From DAOOVD01 sp035369845 (GTDB lineage Bacteria; Bacillota; Desulfotomaculia; Desulfotomaculales; Pelotomaculaceae), in contig DAOOVD010000012.1 in the NCBI GenBank assembly GCA_035369845.1, positions 1 through 53,649 on the forward strand: a DNA stretch of 53,649 nt. Reading direction: 5' to 3'. Positions 6,715 through 15,747 of the stretch are shown here, piece by piece. A model generated the notes under the pieces. The model was not told the origin of the DNA, searched no databases, and saw only the letters and a program-made list of their open reading frames with translations. The translations under genes and the position numbers were made by a program. Within the stretch, counting starts at the first letter, position 1. Every line of letters begins with the position of its first letter.

Positions 6715-7527
6715 ATGGAAGCGCTAATATCCAGCATAATACTCAGCGAAATTGCAGCTACATGCGTACTGGTGAAGATATTCGAGGTAGCCCTGCCAAA
6801 AGCTCTGCTGTATTCTTTTTTGTATACACTATTCTGTCTTGTTTTCACCTGTATCAGCAAGCTGCCCGGCATGGCCATGTCGAGGTCGCTCGACATGCGA
6901 AAGAATCCTGAAAAAGAAGAAAAGATAAGAAGGATAATGGTCAAATACGGCCTGTGGAAATACGCTCCCAGAGACCTCGACATACGCATCATAAAAGACG
7001 ATAGCATAAACGCCTGCGCTCTCTGGAAAAACATCATAGGCTTGAACACGGGGCTGCTTGAGAGCATGGAGGAAGCGGAGATAGCCGCCGTGATAGGGCA
7101 CGAGCTTGGGCACCTGCATTACAGGGATGCCCTGTATTCAGCATGCGCGTGGGGCCTGTTCGCGCCCTGCTCGCACGCCTTCGCGTTTGTCACGTGGATT
7201 ATAGCCATGACAATAACACCTATTTTTATGTTGTTCCTGGGAGAAGAGCTGTCGATTTATCTCATGGCCGTGATCTTCGGCATAACCGCAATGCTCCGGA
7301 GGTTCTGCACTGTTTTTATAAAGCTGCGTTTCCAGTGGTGCGAGCACAGGGCCGATTTATTTTCAGCGAGCATAAGCCCGGAACTCAGAAAAGGCATGAT
7401 TTCTTTTTTTGAAAAAATCGCTGCGGATTCGGTAGAACCGGGGCTTTACGGCAGACTGTATGGAACCCACCCTTCGCCCAGGAGAAGGGTTCAAAAAATA
7501 AAGGAAGTGTTTGATCGTGAAAACTAA
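6715..7527 (+). CDS. M48-family (HtpX-like) membrane zinc metalloprotease
   Basis: A 270-residue membrane protein with the M48 signature HELGH (His129-Glu130-x-x-His133) and the third zinc ligand Glu210 in 'WCEHRADLF'. Two hydrophobic segments precede the catalytic helix and two follow. M48 proteases act in membrane protein quality control and processing. Here the gene lies between virB4 and virB6-like genes with only 15 bp upstream spacing and a 3' overlap, so it is an operon member and probably processes or turns over a transfer protein. An HtpX-type protease inside a T4SS operon is not part of the standard set. Confidence 0.85.
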   Translation: MEALISSIILSEIAATCVLVKIFEVALPKALLYSFLYTLFCLVFTCISKLPGMAMSRSLDMRKNPEKEEKIRRIMVKYGLWKYAPRDLDIRIIKDDSINACALWKNIIGLNTGLLESMEEAEIAAVIGHELGHLHYRDALYSACAWGLFAPCSHAFAFVTWIIAMTITPIFMLFLGEELSIYLMAVIFGITAMLRRFCTVFIKLRFQWCEHRADLFSASISPELRKGMISFFEKIAADSVEPGLYGRLYGTHPSPRRRVQKIKEVFDREN

Positions 7528-9394
7528 GCACGTTTTAGTGTTACTGTTGCTGTTGCTTGTTTTGTCGAGTTATCCGGCTTCGGCTATGGGGGTCGCTGGC
7601 GTGCTTGACCAGGCCGAGCTTGCGGCTTCCGAGCCGGAAAAACCCAACGGGGATACTGCATCAGGCAATGCCGGCGGGGAAATCAAGGACGAGGGCGGGC
7701 CGTTCGAAAGGATCATAGCGGGTTTCATAGAGTTCCCCGTCAAGGTAGTCAAGGCCATAGGGGATACCATAGGATTAAAACATATCAACATCCTGGTATT
7801 CGGCGCGGACCCCGGTAACGGTACTCCCTGGCACGACCACTTCTTGTGGAACGAAAGCGAAGCGAAATTCATCAGGACGGTTTACTGGGCTTTCGCCTCC
7901 ATATGCCTGCCTTTTTTCCTGTTCGTGATAATATCCACTGGGTTCAAGCTCATATACGGCGCGGCCAACCCCGGAGCCAGGGAAGAAGCGATAAGCTCCA
8001 TATGGCGCTGGTTTGCTGTCATGGTGATGGTGTTGGCGGTGCCCCTGATAACAGACCTGGTGCTTTCCCTTTCAGGGGTCCTTACGGACGCGATCAGGAT
8101 AGCCTTTGAACACGTCAGCAAGTCGCTTGGCTTGGGAGTGTCGCTTGGCGAATTTTCGAGCGGGGTGTTCAAGGGCGACATTGGAGTAAAAACCGGCAGC
8201 GTGATTGGCACTGCGCTGGTCAAAGTTTTTTTCGCTTTCGCGTGGTTATGGTTCAACATAATCTATTTCATCAGAAAAGTCGTCCTGTCAGTGATGGTCT
8301 GTTTTACACCCGTCGCCGGGCTGTTCTGGGCGATCAACAAAAATGTGCCAGCTGTGGCCATATGGTTTGGAGAGTTGGGCTCTAACGCGCTCATGCCGGT
8401 GGCGCACGCAATAGTGCTGTGCGTCATCCTGGGGTTGACGGACCTGAAGAACGTCTCAAAAGACGGCAGCTGGTTTTATGTGCTTATAGCCATATACCTG
8501 CTCATGCCCCTGGCCGAAACGATAAGAAACTCCGTCCAGTCGCTCTTCACGCGGTGGGCCGGGGTTGACGAGTCGGGCATAGCATCGAGGGCGACGATGG
8601 CAGCGTTCGGGTTCGGCGGCATAATGTCTTTGGGCAGGCTTGCCGGCACGCTCACTGCCGGGAGTACCCCTAAAAATGTGCTTTCTAACAATGATGACTT
8701 GACAGGAATAGAAAGGATGCTCAAAACCGGCGCGTCACCGGGCGCTGCGAGTTTTGCCGGAGTCGAAGTGCCAGGCGGTTTTGCTGGTGCTTCTGTTTCC
8801 GAAAACATTCCTGGGTATAGAATGGCTAGAAGCGGCCTGTACGTACCCTCTGACCTGGCAGGTACCGCAGATGGAGGTTTTACTGCGACAGGCGGCGCTG
8901 ATGCAGGAGCAGGGGAAGTTCTGTTTCCAGCTTCAACAGGCGGACAGGTGCCGAAAGAAAACCCCAGCGAACAAAAAGAAAAGCCGGTCTTAGGCAGGGT
9001 GGCTGACGGGGCTGTAAACGTGAGCGCCGCTCTTGTTGGCGGGACGACGGGGTGGATGGTGAAGGCAGCGGCAGGCGCGGTGCCGGGCATGGCTTCCGCG
9101 GGACAGGCGTTAGGAAATACCGTTGACAGGGGCTTCAGTGCCGGAGCCCGCGCTATTGCCAGTCATATCGTGCTTGAGAGCAAGATGCTGGATGATCTGA
9201 GGAACCCCGACCCTAACAGGAAGAGGTATTTCAGCGGGCAGACATGGAAGGACGTTCATAATGTGGTCAAGGCCTCGTATGGCGTAGCTGGGCAGAAAAT
9301 GAACGTGTCCGACCTGATGTACGCGAGCACCCTTGAAGAAGCCGTTAAGAACATGCAACCCAAATATAGCGATTCGAAGAAAAAGCTGGCATGA
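7517..9394 (+). CDS. VirB6/TrbL-like polytopic conjugation protein
   Basis: GTG 7517 is preferred because SD AAGGAAGTG ends seven bases upstream; TTG 7511 is too close. The 625-residue protein has a signal-like helix, a soluble segment, then five or more transmembrane helices between about residues 115 and 345, followed by a long Gly/Ala-rich soluble tail. This is the layout of VirB6/TrbL inner-membrane channel proteins in Gram-positive elements. It overlaps the M48 gene by 11 bp and ends inside a terminator hairpin (from 9394). Identification is by topology and operon position. Confidence 0.75.
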   Translation: MKTKHVLVLLLLLLVLSSYPASAMGVAGVLDQAELAASEPEKPNGDTASGNAGGEIKDEGGPFERIIAGFIEFPVKVVKAIGDTIGLKHINILVFGADPGNGTPWHDHFLWNESEAKFIRTVYWAFASICLPFFLFVIISTGFKLIYGAANPGAREEAISSIWRWFAVMVMVLAVPLITDLVLSLSGVLTDAIRIAFEHVSKSLGLGVSLGEFSSGVFKGDIGVKTGSVIGTALVKVFFAFAWLWFNIIYFIRKVVLSVMVCFTPVAGLFWAINKNVPAVAIWFGELGSNALMPVAHAIVLCVILGLTDLKNVSKDGSWFYVLIAIYLLMPLAETIRNSVQSLFTRWAGVDESGIASRATMAAFGFGGIMSLGRLAGTLTAGSTPKNVLSNNDDLTGIERMLKTGASPGAASFAGVEVPGGFAGASVSENIPGYRMARSGLYVPSDLAGTADGGFTATGGADAGAGEVLFPASTGGQVPKENPSEQKEKPVLGRVADGAVNVSAALVGGTTGWMVKAAAGAVPGMASAGQALGNTVDRGFSAGARAIASHIVLESKMLDDLRNPDPNRKRYFSGQTWKDVHNVVKASYGVAGQKMNVSDLMYASTLEEAVKNMQPKYSDSKKKLA

Positions 9395-9424
9395 CCGCCC
9401 CCTTAATCGGGCGGTTTATTTTTT
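9394..9424 (+). terminator. Hairpin with U-run overlapping the virB6-like stop
   Basis: ACCGCCC (9394-9400) pairs with GGGCGGT (9409-9415) across an eight-base loop, followed by TTATTTTTT. The stem begins on the last base of the upstream stop codon, and AAGGGG, a probable SD, follows the U-run at once. Confidence 0.7.
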
Positions 9425-9433
9425 AAGGGGATC

Positions 9434-11089
9434 ATTATACTAAAAGGGTTAAAGCGCAAGAAAAGACTAATAGCAGTTTTAAGGAAGCTTTTTGTTATAT
9501 TTGCTCCCGTATCGGTGCCGCTGCTGTTTCTTGTTTTTGCGGCATCTGCCGCTGCGTTGTTTTGCGCTGCCGTATATTATTCCATGCCCGTTTCGGGCAC
9601 TTACACGGGAGTAAACCCTTCGGAGAAGGACAAAGCCATTTACGAAACCGCCCTGAAGCTAACCGAAGAGTACAACGTAAAAGATACCTGGCTGACCAGG
9701 AGCGACGGCGCGAGGGAAAACCTCGGATTCCTGGCCGACCGGTACGGCCACGATCTGGAGATAGCAAACCAATGGGGCGACATTTACGCCTCCGCGCTCC
9801 AGAAAGCTTTTCAGCAGAGCGACGAAAACAGGCTTGAAAACATGGGCTGGGTCACGTCCGAGCTGAAAAAGCTCGCGTCCGACCTTCACCCGAAGTTTTA
9901 TTACAAGGAATCCACGGTTACGGTATGCGGGGAAGACGGGGAATGCACAACCACGATAGTTTTTCTGCTCACCGAGGCCGACACCATCCGCGGGCATTAC
10001 ACCTACCAGTACGAGTGGGTGACCGAATCCGTCGGAGGCGGTACGGTTACCTATGAGAAGTACGTCGGCCAGCAGCTCGTCGGGCCGAAGTGGGAGAGAC
10101 TCGAAAAGTACTTGAAAAGCTACCTGGACGTGCCTGACGAAGACCTGTCCCTGGCGCGCCAGATGGTGTTTGAGGCCGGGCAGGGATTTACGGCCAGAAA
10201 AGAGTGGCTGGAGTGGCTGGCCGGGGCCTTCGGAGGATCGGCCTGGGCTTCCGGCGCGATGGTGCCCCCGGAGCTGATGGACTTTTTTAAAGAAGCGGAA
10301 AGGGCATACGGGATTCCCTGGTGGTTCCTGGCAGCGGTGGCGTTTACGGAGAGTTCGTTCGATTCTCAAGCGGAGAATCCTTCCTCGGGCTGCTTCGGAA
10401 TTATGCAGGTCAGCCCCGCCAACTGGAAGGCGTATGCATCCAAGCTGGGATACGACGTCGAGAAAGACAGAGACAACCCGAAGGCGCAGATAATGGTTGG
10501 GGCTTACCTGCTGAAAAAATATTTGGGGGATTCTGTAAACTGGGACGGCGATTGGAAGGAGGCTACTCTTTACGGGCTTACTTTCTACAGCGGCCACCGT
10601 TCAAAAGGCGGTATCATAGACAAGATCGCTATGGAAAAGTGCAGGCAGGACTACGCCTCCAAGATATGGAACCTGGCCGAGTCGTTCAAAAGCGCTCCCG
10701 CATCCTGGCCCGTGCCGGGGTACACGCAGGTATCGTCGTACTATGGCTACCGCACGCACCCCATCACCAGAAAGTGGCAGCTTCATAACGGCATAGACAT
10801 AGCCGCGCCCGAAGGCGCTTCCGTGGTCTCTGTGTCCGCGGGGATCGCGTACATAAGCTACGATCCCGGCGGTTACGGCAACCTGGTGGTGGTCAAGGAC
10901 GGCATATACGAATATTATTACGCTCATCTTTCCGGGTACTCAGTTGCATCAGGGCAGACAGTAAGGCCAGGGGATGCGATTGGTCTGGCGGGTAGCACGG
11001 GCAATTCGACCGGCCCGCACCTGCATTTCGGGATAAAGCCTTTGGACGGCGGCCAGTGGATAGACCCGTTGGGATTTTTGAGGGGGTAA
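9434..11089 (+). CDS. Bifunctional lytic transglycosylase / M23 peptidase (VirB1-like cell-wall hydrolase)
   Basis: After a basic N-terminus and one transmembrane helix, the protein has a soluble region of about 200 residues, an SLT-type transglycosylase domain ('AVAFTESSFDSQAENPSSG', catalytic Glu about residue 306, and 'GIMQVSP'), and a C-terminal M23 domain with HNGID (His451/Asp455) and 'HLHFG' (His529/His531). Such enzymes open peptidoglycan for the T4SS. The start is uncertain: GTG 9515 has no SD and cuts into the membrane helix, whereas the frame stays open and plausible back to an SD (AAGGGG, 9425-9430) followed only by ATC/ATT/ATA codons; ATT 9434 is used here. Confidence 0.88.
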   Translation: MILKGLKRKKRLIAVLRKLFVIFAPVSVPLLFLVFAASAAALFCAAVYYSMPVSGTYTGVNPSEKDKAIYETALKLTEEYNVKDTWLTRSDGARENLGFLADRYGHDLEIANQWGDIYASALQKAFQQSDENRLENMGWVTSELKKLASDLHPKFYYKESTVTVCGEDGECTTTIVFLLTEADTIRGHYTYQYEWVTESVGGGTVTYEKYVGQQLVGPKWERLEKYLKSYLDVPDEDLSLARQMVFEAGQGFTARKEWLEWLAGAFGGSAWASGAMVPPELMDFFKEAERAYGIPWWFLAAVAFTESSFDSQAENPSSGCFGIMQVSPANWKAYASKLGYDVEKDRDNPKAQIMVGAYLLKKYLGDSVNWDGDWKEATLYGLTFYSGHRSKGGIIDKIAMEKCRQDYASKIWNLAESFKSAPASWPVPGYTQVSSYYGYRTHPITRKWQLHNGIDIAAPEGASVVSVSAGIAYISYDPGGYGNLVVVKDGIYEYYYAHLSGYSVASGQTVRPGDAIGLAGSTGNSTGPHLHFGIKPLDGGQWIDPLGFLRG

Positions 11090-11093
11090 AAGC

Positions 11094-12563
11094 GTGCGGA
11101 TACTGATAGCTTCGGAAGACAAGACCCTGGGCGAGTATCTGAACAACCAGGGCCATGAAACCAAGACAATCTTTGTAAACGACATTGCGGTATACGCGAC
11201 CCAGCACTTTTCGGCCGAAGTGGTCATATATTTCACGTCAGTCGTCAAGACGGAAAACCACGAAGACGTAATTAAGGCCCTCTGTTCGAGCGGTAAAAGG
11301 GTCATCCTCGTTGCCGAAAAAGACGACCCCATACGGGCATTTGCGGCGGCATTGGGAGTGACCGACCTGATGAGTCTGCCCGTGGAGCCCGCAGACGTGC
11401 TGCATCGGCTGGAGAACCCCGCGTCGAAGGAGGAAGCGGCCGAAACGATGCGGCAGGTGCAGATGAGCCCTTTGCGCGGGCAGGAACAAGATGAAAAAAA
11501 ACAAAAGTTGCGTTTGCCCAAGATACCGTTATGGGGGCGAAAAAAAGAGGCGGATTCGAAGCAGACGGCAGGTAAACCAGCTGCAAATCAGCCTGACGGG
11601 GAAAAACCGGAGCTCGTTGCCGTTGAAAAAGCACTGGTACCGGCCATTGAAGCTGAAATTGAAACGGAAAGCCCAAAAGCTGCCGTGCCAGAACCATTAA
11701 ACCGCAGAACGGCAGGCATAAGCAGGTGGTTATCAAGAAAAACTGTGACAATTCAATCAAAAAACAAGGCTAAATATAAACAGGACAGCCCCTTGTCCTA
11801 CCAAGAAGAAAAATGCACAGGAGAGCCAACTGCGCTTCAGACGCAGAGCGACGTCACGGGAGACAGTTGCCGCGACATCCTGACCGGATGTTACAACAGG
11901 AGATATTTGACGGAAGTATGCACGCTGTATGGATTATATTCTGTCGTTTTTATCGACCTGGACGGTTTTAAGCTGGTGAACGACATACTGGGCCATGACG
12001 CCGGTGACAAGGTGCTGTCCGCTTTTGGGAGAACTCTGGAGGAAAACTTGAAAGGCCAGGACATTGCCGTTCGGTGGGGCGGCGACGAGTTCGTACTGGT
12101 TTTGCCCGAAACTGCGCCCAGAGACGCGGAGGCAGTGGTCGAAAACCTGCGAGCGGCCTGGGATAAAGCAGCGCCCTATATGGGCAGCTTGAGAGTCGGA
12201 TTTTCAGCCGGCATATCGTCCGGCAAGAACATATCTGGTCTGCAGGAAGCTATAAAAGAAGCGGACAGGCTGATGTACTCGGATAAGAAGGTCAGAAAGA
12301 TGAGAGAAGCGTGGGGGCCGCCGAAAACTAACTTGCCTGTGATGCCGGAACTGCCGGAAAGTATTAGGCTTGCTGCGAAAAAAGGTATGGTTCTGGCGGT
12401 TAATGTAATTGCTGTTGCGGGGTTGGTATCTGCCGTCGTGTGGACATCTGACTATATATTGCGTTTATTTGGCGGGTACTCTCCCTATTTACACGAAGCG
12501 GTGCGTGTTGTCGAGTGGTTCTGGAAGATGGTGTACACGGGTTTGACGGGCCGGGTGGCATAG
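11094..12563 (+). CDS. GGDEF diguanylate cyclase with degenerate receiver-like N-terminus and C-terminal membrane helix
   Basis: Starts at GTG 11094, four bases after the hydrolase gene, with SD GGGGG. Residues 1-110 look like a receiver-fold domain without the phospho-acceptor Asp. A charged low-complexity linker follows. The GGDEF domain runs from 'DILTGCYNRRYL' through 'FIDLDGFKLVNDILGHDAGD' to the intact active site GGDEF (about 329-333). The I-site position reads KGQD rather than RxxD, so product inhibition may be weakened. A C-terminal hydrophobic helix is near residue 430. The expected product is c-di-GMP, and the protein probably couples transfer and pilus expression to the cell surface state. 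Confidence 0.9.
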   Translation: MRILIASEDKTLGEYLNNQGHETKTIFVNDIAVYATQHFSAEVVIYFTSVVKTENHEDVIKALCSSGKRVILVAEKDDPIRAFAAALGVTDLMSLPVEPADVLHRLENPASKEEAAETMRQVQMSPLRGQEQDEKKQKLRLPKIPLWGRKKEADSKQTAGKPAANQPDGEKPELVAVEKALVPAIEAEIETESPKAAVPEPLNRRTAGISRWLSRKTVTIQSKNKAKYKQDSPLSYQEEKCTGEPTALQTQSDVTGDSCRDILTGCYNRRYLTEVCTLYGLYSVVFIDLDGFKLVNDILGHDAGDKVLSAFGRTLEENLKGQDIAVRWGGDEFVLVLPETAPRDAEAVVENLRAAWDKAAPYMGSLRVGFSAGISSGKNISGLQEAIKEADRLMYSDKKVRKMREAWGPPKTNLPVMPELPESIRLAAKKGMVLAVNVIAVAGLVSAVVWTSDYILRLFGGYSPYLHEAVRVVEWFWKMVYTGLTGRVA

Positions 12564-12659
12564 CCGGGCTCACGGCGGCTTTGTTCCATATGAGGCCGCC
12601 TGAACCGCCTTCTACTGGACAAGAGCCGGTTTTTCGTATTTCAAGGGGGCGAATTAGAA

Positions 12660-13043
12660 ATGCAAAAGATGCTAACAGAGTATTCGAAGTATTCGAAAAA
12701 CGAGTCAAGAAATCAAGTGTTAGCGACCGTCAAAGATCTTGTTGATCCGCGCACATTTGCTGTTTTATTTGCAATTGCTAAAGACGGAGAGATTATCGTA
12801 AGACCTATCGGAGGAAAGTGGGGCTCAGGCATTACCGATGCCGTACGGGAAATAGCGGAAAAATATCCTGGCTGCAAAATGCAGTTCTTTGAACGCTGCA
12901 ACAACTGGAAAAAATATTTCGAAGGCATTGTTGAAAGAGAGCAGGTTTTGCCTTATGCCGAGTATTCCCCGGAAACGAGAGCAGCCTTAGAGGAAATAAG
13001 ACAAAAAGTATTAGGTTGTCGTCAGAAGGAACTGGATAAATGA
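12660..13043 (+). CDS. Hypothetical soluble protein (127 aa)
   Basis: ATG 12660 follows AAGGGGGC by about nine bases. The protein is mixed alpha/beta and contains a segment 'VLFAIAKDGEIIVRPIGGKW' that could be a beta hairpin, and a Cys-containing stretch 'GCKMQFFERCNNW'. No family is recognised. It follows a weak hairpin-plus-T module at about 12612-12636 that resembles the one upstream of the ParB gene at 19265. It precedes a ParB-like gene, so a role in element maintenance is possible but unsupported. Confidence 0.55.
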   Translation: MQKMLTEYSKYSKNESRNQVLATVKDLVDPRTFAVLFAIAKDGEIIVRPIGGKWGSGITDAVREIAEKYPGCKMQFFERCNNWKKYFEGIVEREQVLPYAEYSPETRAALEEIRQKVLGCRQKELDK

Positions 13044-13096
13044 CAAGGAATTTTTTCTTTTAAACACTGGTGATATTGATTTGCCGGAGGGCAGCA

Positions 13097-13957
13097 ATGG
13101 TTCAAAAACAAAAACCAGAACGACGTATTGTTAAAGTATCGGATATTGTTGAGATTCCGACTGAGTTGGGCAGCAGGTGTCTTTTGTTGCAGGAACTAGG
13201 GTTAAGCGCTTACCGGAACAGCGAGGAAGAGATCCTTGAAGCGCTTATCGAAACCGCAAAACGTCCTGAATTGCTTGATAAGTGTCTCGCATACAGCCGC
13301 TGTCAAAAATTTTGGAACGCATTCAATCAAGGCGACACGCCATTTGCTGAGCGCGACCCCATTCGCCTGCTGGAATATGAAGGTCGGTTCTGGGTGGTAG
13401 AAGGCAAACACCGCGTATGCTTAGCGAAGAGAGCCGGAATTCAAAATTTAGAAGCCGTTGTATATCGTTTAAAAGAGGATACAGAATCCTTGTTGATACC
13501 TGAAGGTAAACCGGGAAGATATTGTTTTTCTTCTTTTTTTAATACAAGCGCTCGAAATAATCAAGGTGCCGGGGGAACATTGGCTTATTTATGGATAAGC
13601 AGCCCTCCGGGGATAATTCCGGGAATATTCGATTTTCGCGGAGCGTGGCTGGATGTGCCTCAGAATACAGGAGGTTCTTTTACAGAGCTTTTTCCGGGAC
13701 TTAAGTATAAGGTTTCAATTTGCAGGAAAGTGGAAAAGAGAGGTTTTTTCCGGCGCAAGGAGTGGCTAGTTGTGGAGTCTGAGGTTTTAATTGAGCCGGA
13801 TCACTCGAAGACTAAAATTTGGCTTTTGGAAGTTACGGCTGAAGAGATATTTTCCCAAAGATCGTTAGTCCCATCTTTCAGGACCGTATATCGTTTTGGT
13901 TGCTGGCGCAATAAACATGTAAAACAGTTGTCTCAGATGTGGTTGCGACTGTTTTGA
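13097..13957 (+). CDS. ParB/Srx-like nuclease-fold protein, 3' end probably altered
   Basis: ATG 13097 follows SD GGAGGGC. Residues 85-125 contain 'DPIRLLEYEGRFWVVEGKHR', the ParB/sulfiredoxin-like fold with the GxHR core. The rest has no recognised domain. The final approximately 25 residues read out of the sequence that begins the downstream TnpB relic, so the native C-terminus was probably lost by IS insertion. From 13326 on the gene is part of a 1,227-bp direct repeat; the second copy (16679 on) lacks the N-terminal quarter. A role in partition, DNA nicking or regulation is possible; genes of this kind are common on phages and plasmids. Confidence 0.6.
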   Translation: MVQKQKPERRIVKVSDIVEIPTELGSRCLLLQELGLSAYRNSEEEILEALIETAKRPELLDKCLAYSRCQKFWNAFNQGDTPFAERDPIRLLEYEGRFWVVEGKHRVCLAKRAGIQNLEAVVYRLKEDTESLLIPEGKPGRYCFSSFFNTSARNNQGAGGTLAYLWISSPPGIIPGIFDFRGAWLDVPQNTGGSFTELFPGLKYKVSICRKVEKRGFFRRKEWLVVESEVLIEPDHSKTKIWLLEVTAEEIFSQRSLVPSFRTVYRFGCWRNKHVKQLSQMWLRLF

Positions 13958-14552
13958 GAACTGGGCTGAGATCAAGCGCAAAAAACGGGAAGATATCGGA
14001 GAATACCTTAGGTTCATTGACGATGACTTGCCGGAAATGGTTAAGGGGAAAAAGGATGCTTGCGGCAATGTGTGGGATTTTAAGGATTGAGCTGACACGA
14101 CAAAACAAAAAATCGCCAGTTTTCGGCGAAACAGGGATAACCCATCTCCGTCGTTTCCTTTAAAATGGGACGTGCCGGCCATGTTCCGGCGGGCCTGTAT
14201 CAACACCGCCCTTGGATCAGCCCGGTCATTTTTCTCCAACCTGAACAGGTGGAGATCGCGCAAGGCCAAAGCCGAATCCAAGGGCAAAAAGTTTACCTAC
14301 CGGCCTCCGGTTCCACCCCGGGAGTGGCGCTGCAACACGGTGTTTTATGCTGGCCAGTACAAGGATTACCGGGGAACCAGTGTAATGCTCAAGCTGTTCG
14401 ACGGCAACACCTGGCGTTGGGTAAAGTATCGCTTAACCGGCAGGCAAATTCCAGACGGCTGGGAGATTGGCTGTCCCCGCGCGGTTATAAAGAAAAACCG
14501 GATCGAGATACACTTTCCGGTCGAAAAGGAAAAGCCCAAGGTTATGAAAGTT
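13326..14552 (+). repeat. 1,227-bp direct repeat, copy A
   Basis: The segment recurs at 16679-17905 with constant offset 3353. By eye and from identical translated frames the two copies appear identical throughout. It covers the 3' part of the ParB-like gene, a degenerate TnpB 5' region and the first third of TnpB. Its ends do not coincide with IS termini. The 2,126 bp between copies carry an R-M system. Confidence 0.95.
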
Positions 14553-14579
14553 CGCTCTCCGGATTTTATGGTGGAATAA
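13960..14579 (+). pseudogene. Truncated TnpB (copy A)
   Basis: The open part (GTG 14172 to 14579) encodes the N-terminal third of the TnpB whose full version is at 17525-18568, then switches into unrelated sequence at the repeat end (14552/14553) and stops eight codons later, so it lacks all RuvC catalytic motifs. Upstream, a stop-interrupted frame reads 'FENWAEIKRKKREDIGEYL', which may be more of the original TnpB N-terminus, suggesting decay before the duplication. Confidence 0.75.
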
Positions 14580-14745
14580 CCACCCTGTAAGAACAATGTA
14601 ATAATATAGATAATTCGGATTTTGTTGTGGCCAACTATAATACAATCCTCTATAATTATTGGTAACAAAAGTTAATAAAGGAATTCTTAATTGGATTAAT
14701 TATTTAGCTAATTAATGAAGAGCTCTGAAACGGAGGAACATCGTT

Positions 14746-15747
14746 TTGGTACGAAGGCAACCGCAGGTTAGATATGGTATTGCTGAGCTTTTTGGTTTTC
14801 AAATAGATCGCATATCTAAAAAAGAACGAGATAGTCTATTGAAATACTCCTTATCATCATCCATCGCAAATTATCCAGTATGTCCTTTTCGCCTACCTGA
14901 TAAAAAAGGCAATCGAAGTTGTACAAAACAAGGTGGGGTTTGTTCTATTAGGAGATATATTAATGATGATGGATTGTTGGACAGGCTTCCAGGTTCGGAG
15001 GGAACGCTAACTGTAACTTGTCCAAATCGTTTTCATGAAGATATGGAAATATTTCGTTGGGTTGGCGAACAAGTTCTGGAAATACAAGATATTAAAGATC
15101 TTATACTTACTAAAGAAGTCTTTTTTCTTGAAAACCCAAACCAAAATAACCAAGCAGCTATTGATGATGATGCAGAAAAAACAAGTGAAAACGTAGGACG
15201 GATTGATTTAATTCTATTAGATAGGCGAAGTTTATCTACCGATTACTTACGATGGTGTGCCCTTGAAATTCAAGCAGTTTACTTTTCTGGTAAGGGTATG
15301 AAAAGTCAATTCAAATCTATCCTCGAATATGATGATGACACTATTCCTTTTCCCAATGCTACTCGTCGCCCTGATTACAGAAGTAGTGGCCCAAAGCGCC
15401 TCATGCCACAACTTCAAATCAAGATTCCATCTCTCCGGCGTTGGGGTAAAAAAATGGCTGTAGTTGTTGATAATCACTTTTTTGATTGGATTGGCTATAT
15501 GGAAAAAGTCAGGGATATTTCAAACAGTGATATTATATGGTTCGTTGTAGGTTTTGATGAACAGGGAATAAGAGCAAAACTACGCCGTGATAGAATTATT
15601 TACACCACACTCGAACGTGCTATTGATGGACTGACTGGTGGAATCCCAGTTGCTTTGAGAATATTTGAGGACCGTATAAGGGAAAATGTATCCAAGGAGG
15701 AGCAAAATGAACGCAATACCGGAAAGTTGTCCTTCATATCGGATTAA
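14746..15747 (+). CDS. NotI-family type II restriction endonuclease
   Basis: TTG 14746 lies eight bases after SD GGAGGA. The 333-residue protein has the NotI-like iron/cysteine cluster: Cys46 in 'YPVCPFRL', Cys59 and Cys66 in 'SCTKQGGVCSIRRY', and Cys92 in 'TVTCPN'. NotI itself binds iron through four cysteines. A PD-(D/E)XK-like core follows: Asp154 in 'GRIDLILLD' and Glu174-x-Gln176 in 'ALEIQAVYF', the E-x-Q variant. It probably cuts double-stranded DNA at a palindromic site. The gene is AT-richer than its surroundings, overlaps the methyltransferase gene downstream by 41 bp, and is flanked by long direct repeats. Confidence 0.8.
   Translation: MVRRQPQVRYGIAELFGFQIDRISKKERDSLLKYSLSSSIANYPVCPFRLPDKKGNRSCTKQGGVCSIRRYINDDGLLDRLPGSEGTLTVTCPNRFHEDMEIFRWVGEQVLEIQDIKDLILTKEVFFLENPNQNNQAAIDDDAEKTSENVGRIDLILLDRRSLSTDYLRWCALEIQAVYFSGKGMKSQFKSILEYDDDTIPFPNATRRPDYRSSGPKRLMPQLQIKIPSLRRWGKKMAVVVDNHFFDWIGYMEKVRDISNSDIIWFVVGFDEQGIRAKLRRDRIIYTTLERAIDGLTGGIPVALRIFEDRIRENVSKEEQNERNTGKLSFISD

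Noticed and set aside
9659..10597. 312-codon minus-strand ORF
   Set aside because: Antisense to the transglycosylase-M23 gene with well-defined catalytic motifs; the minus frame has no recognisable domain or SD.
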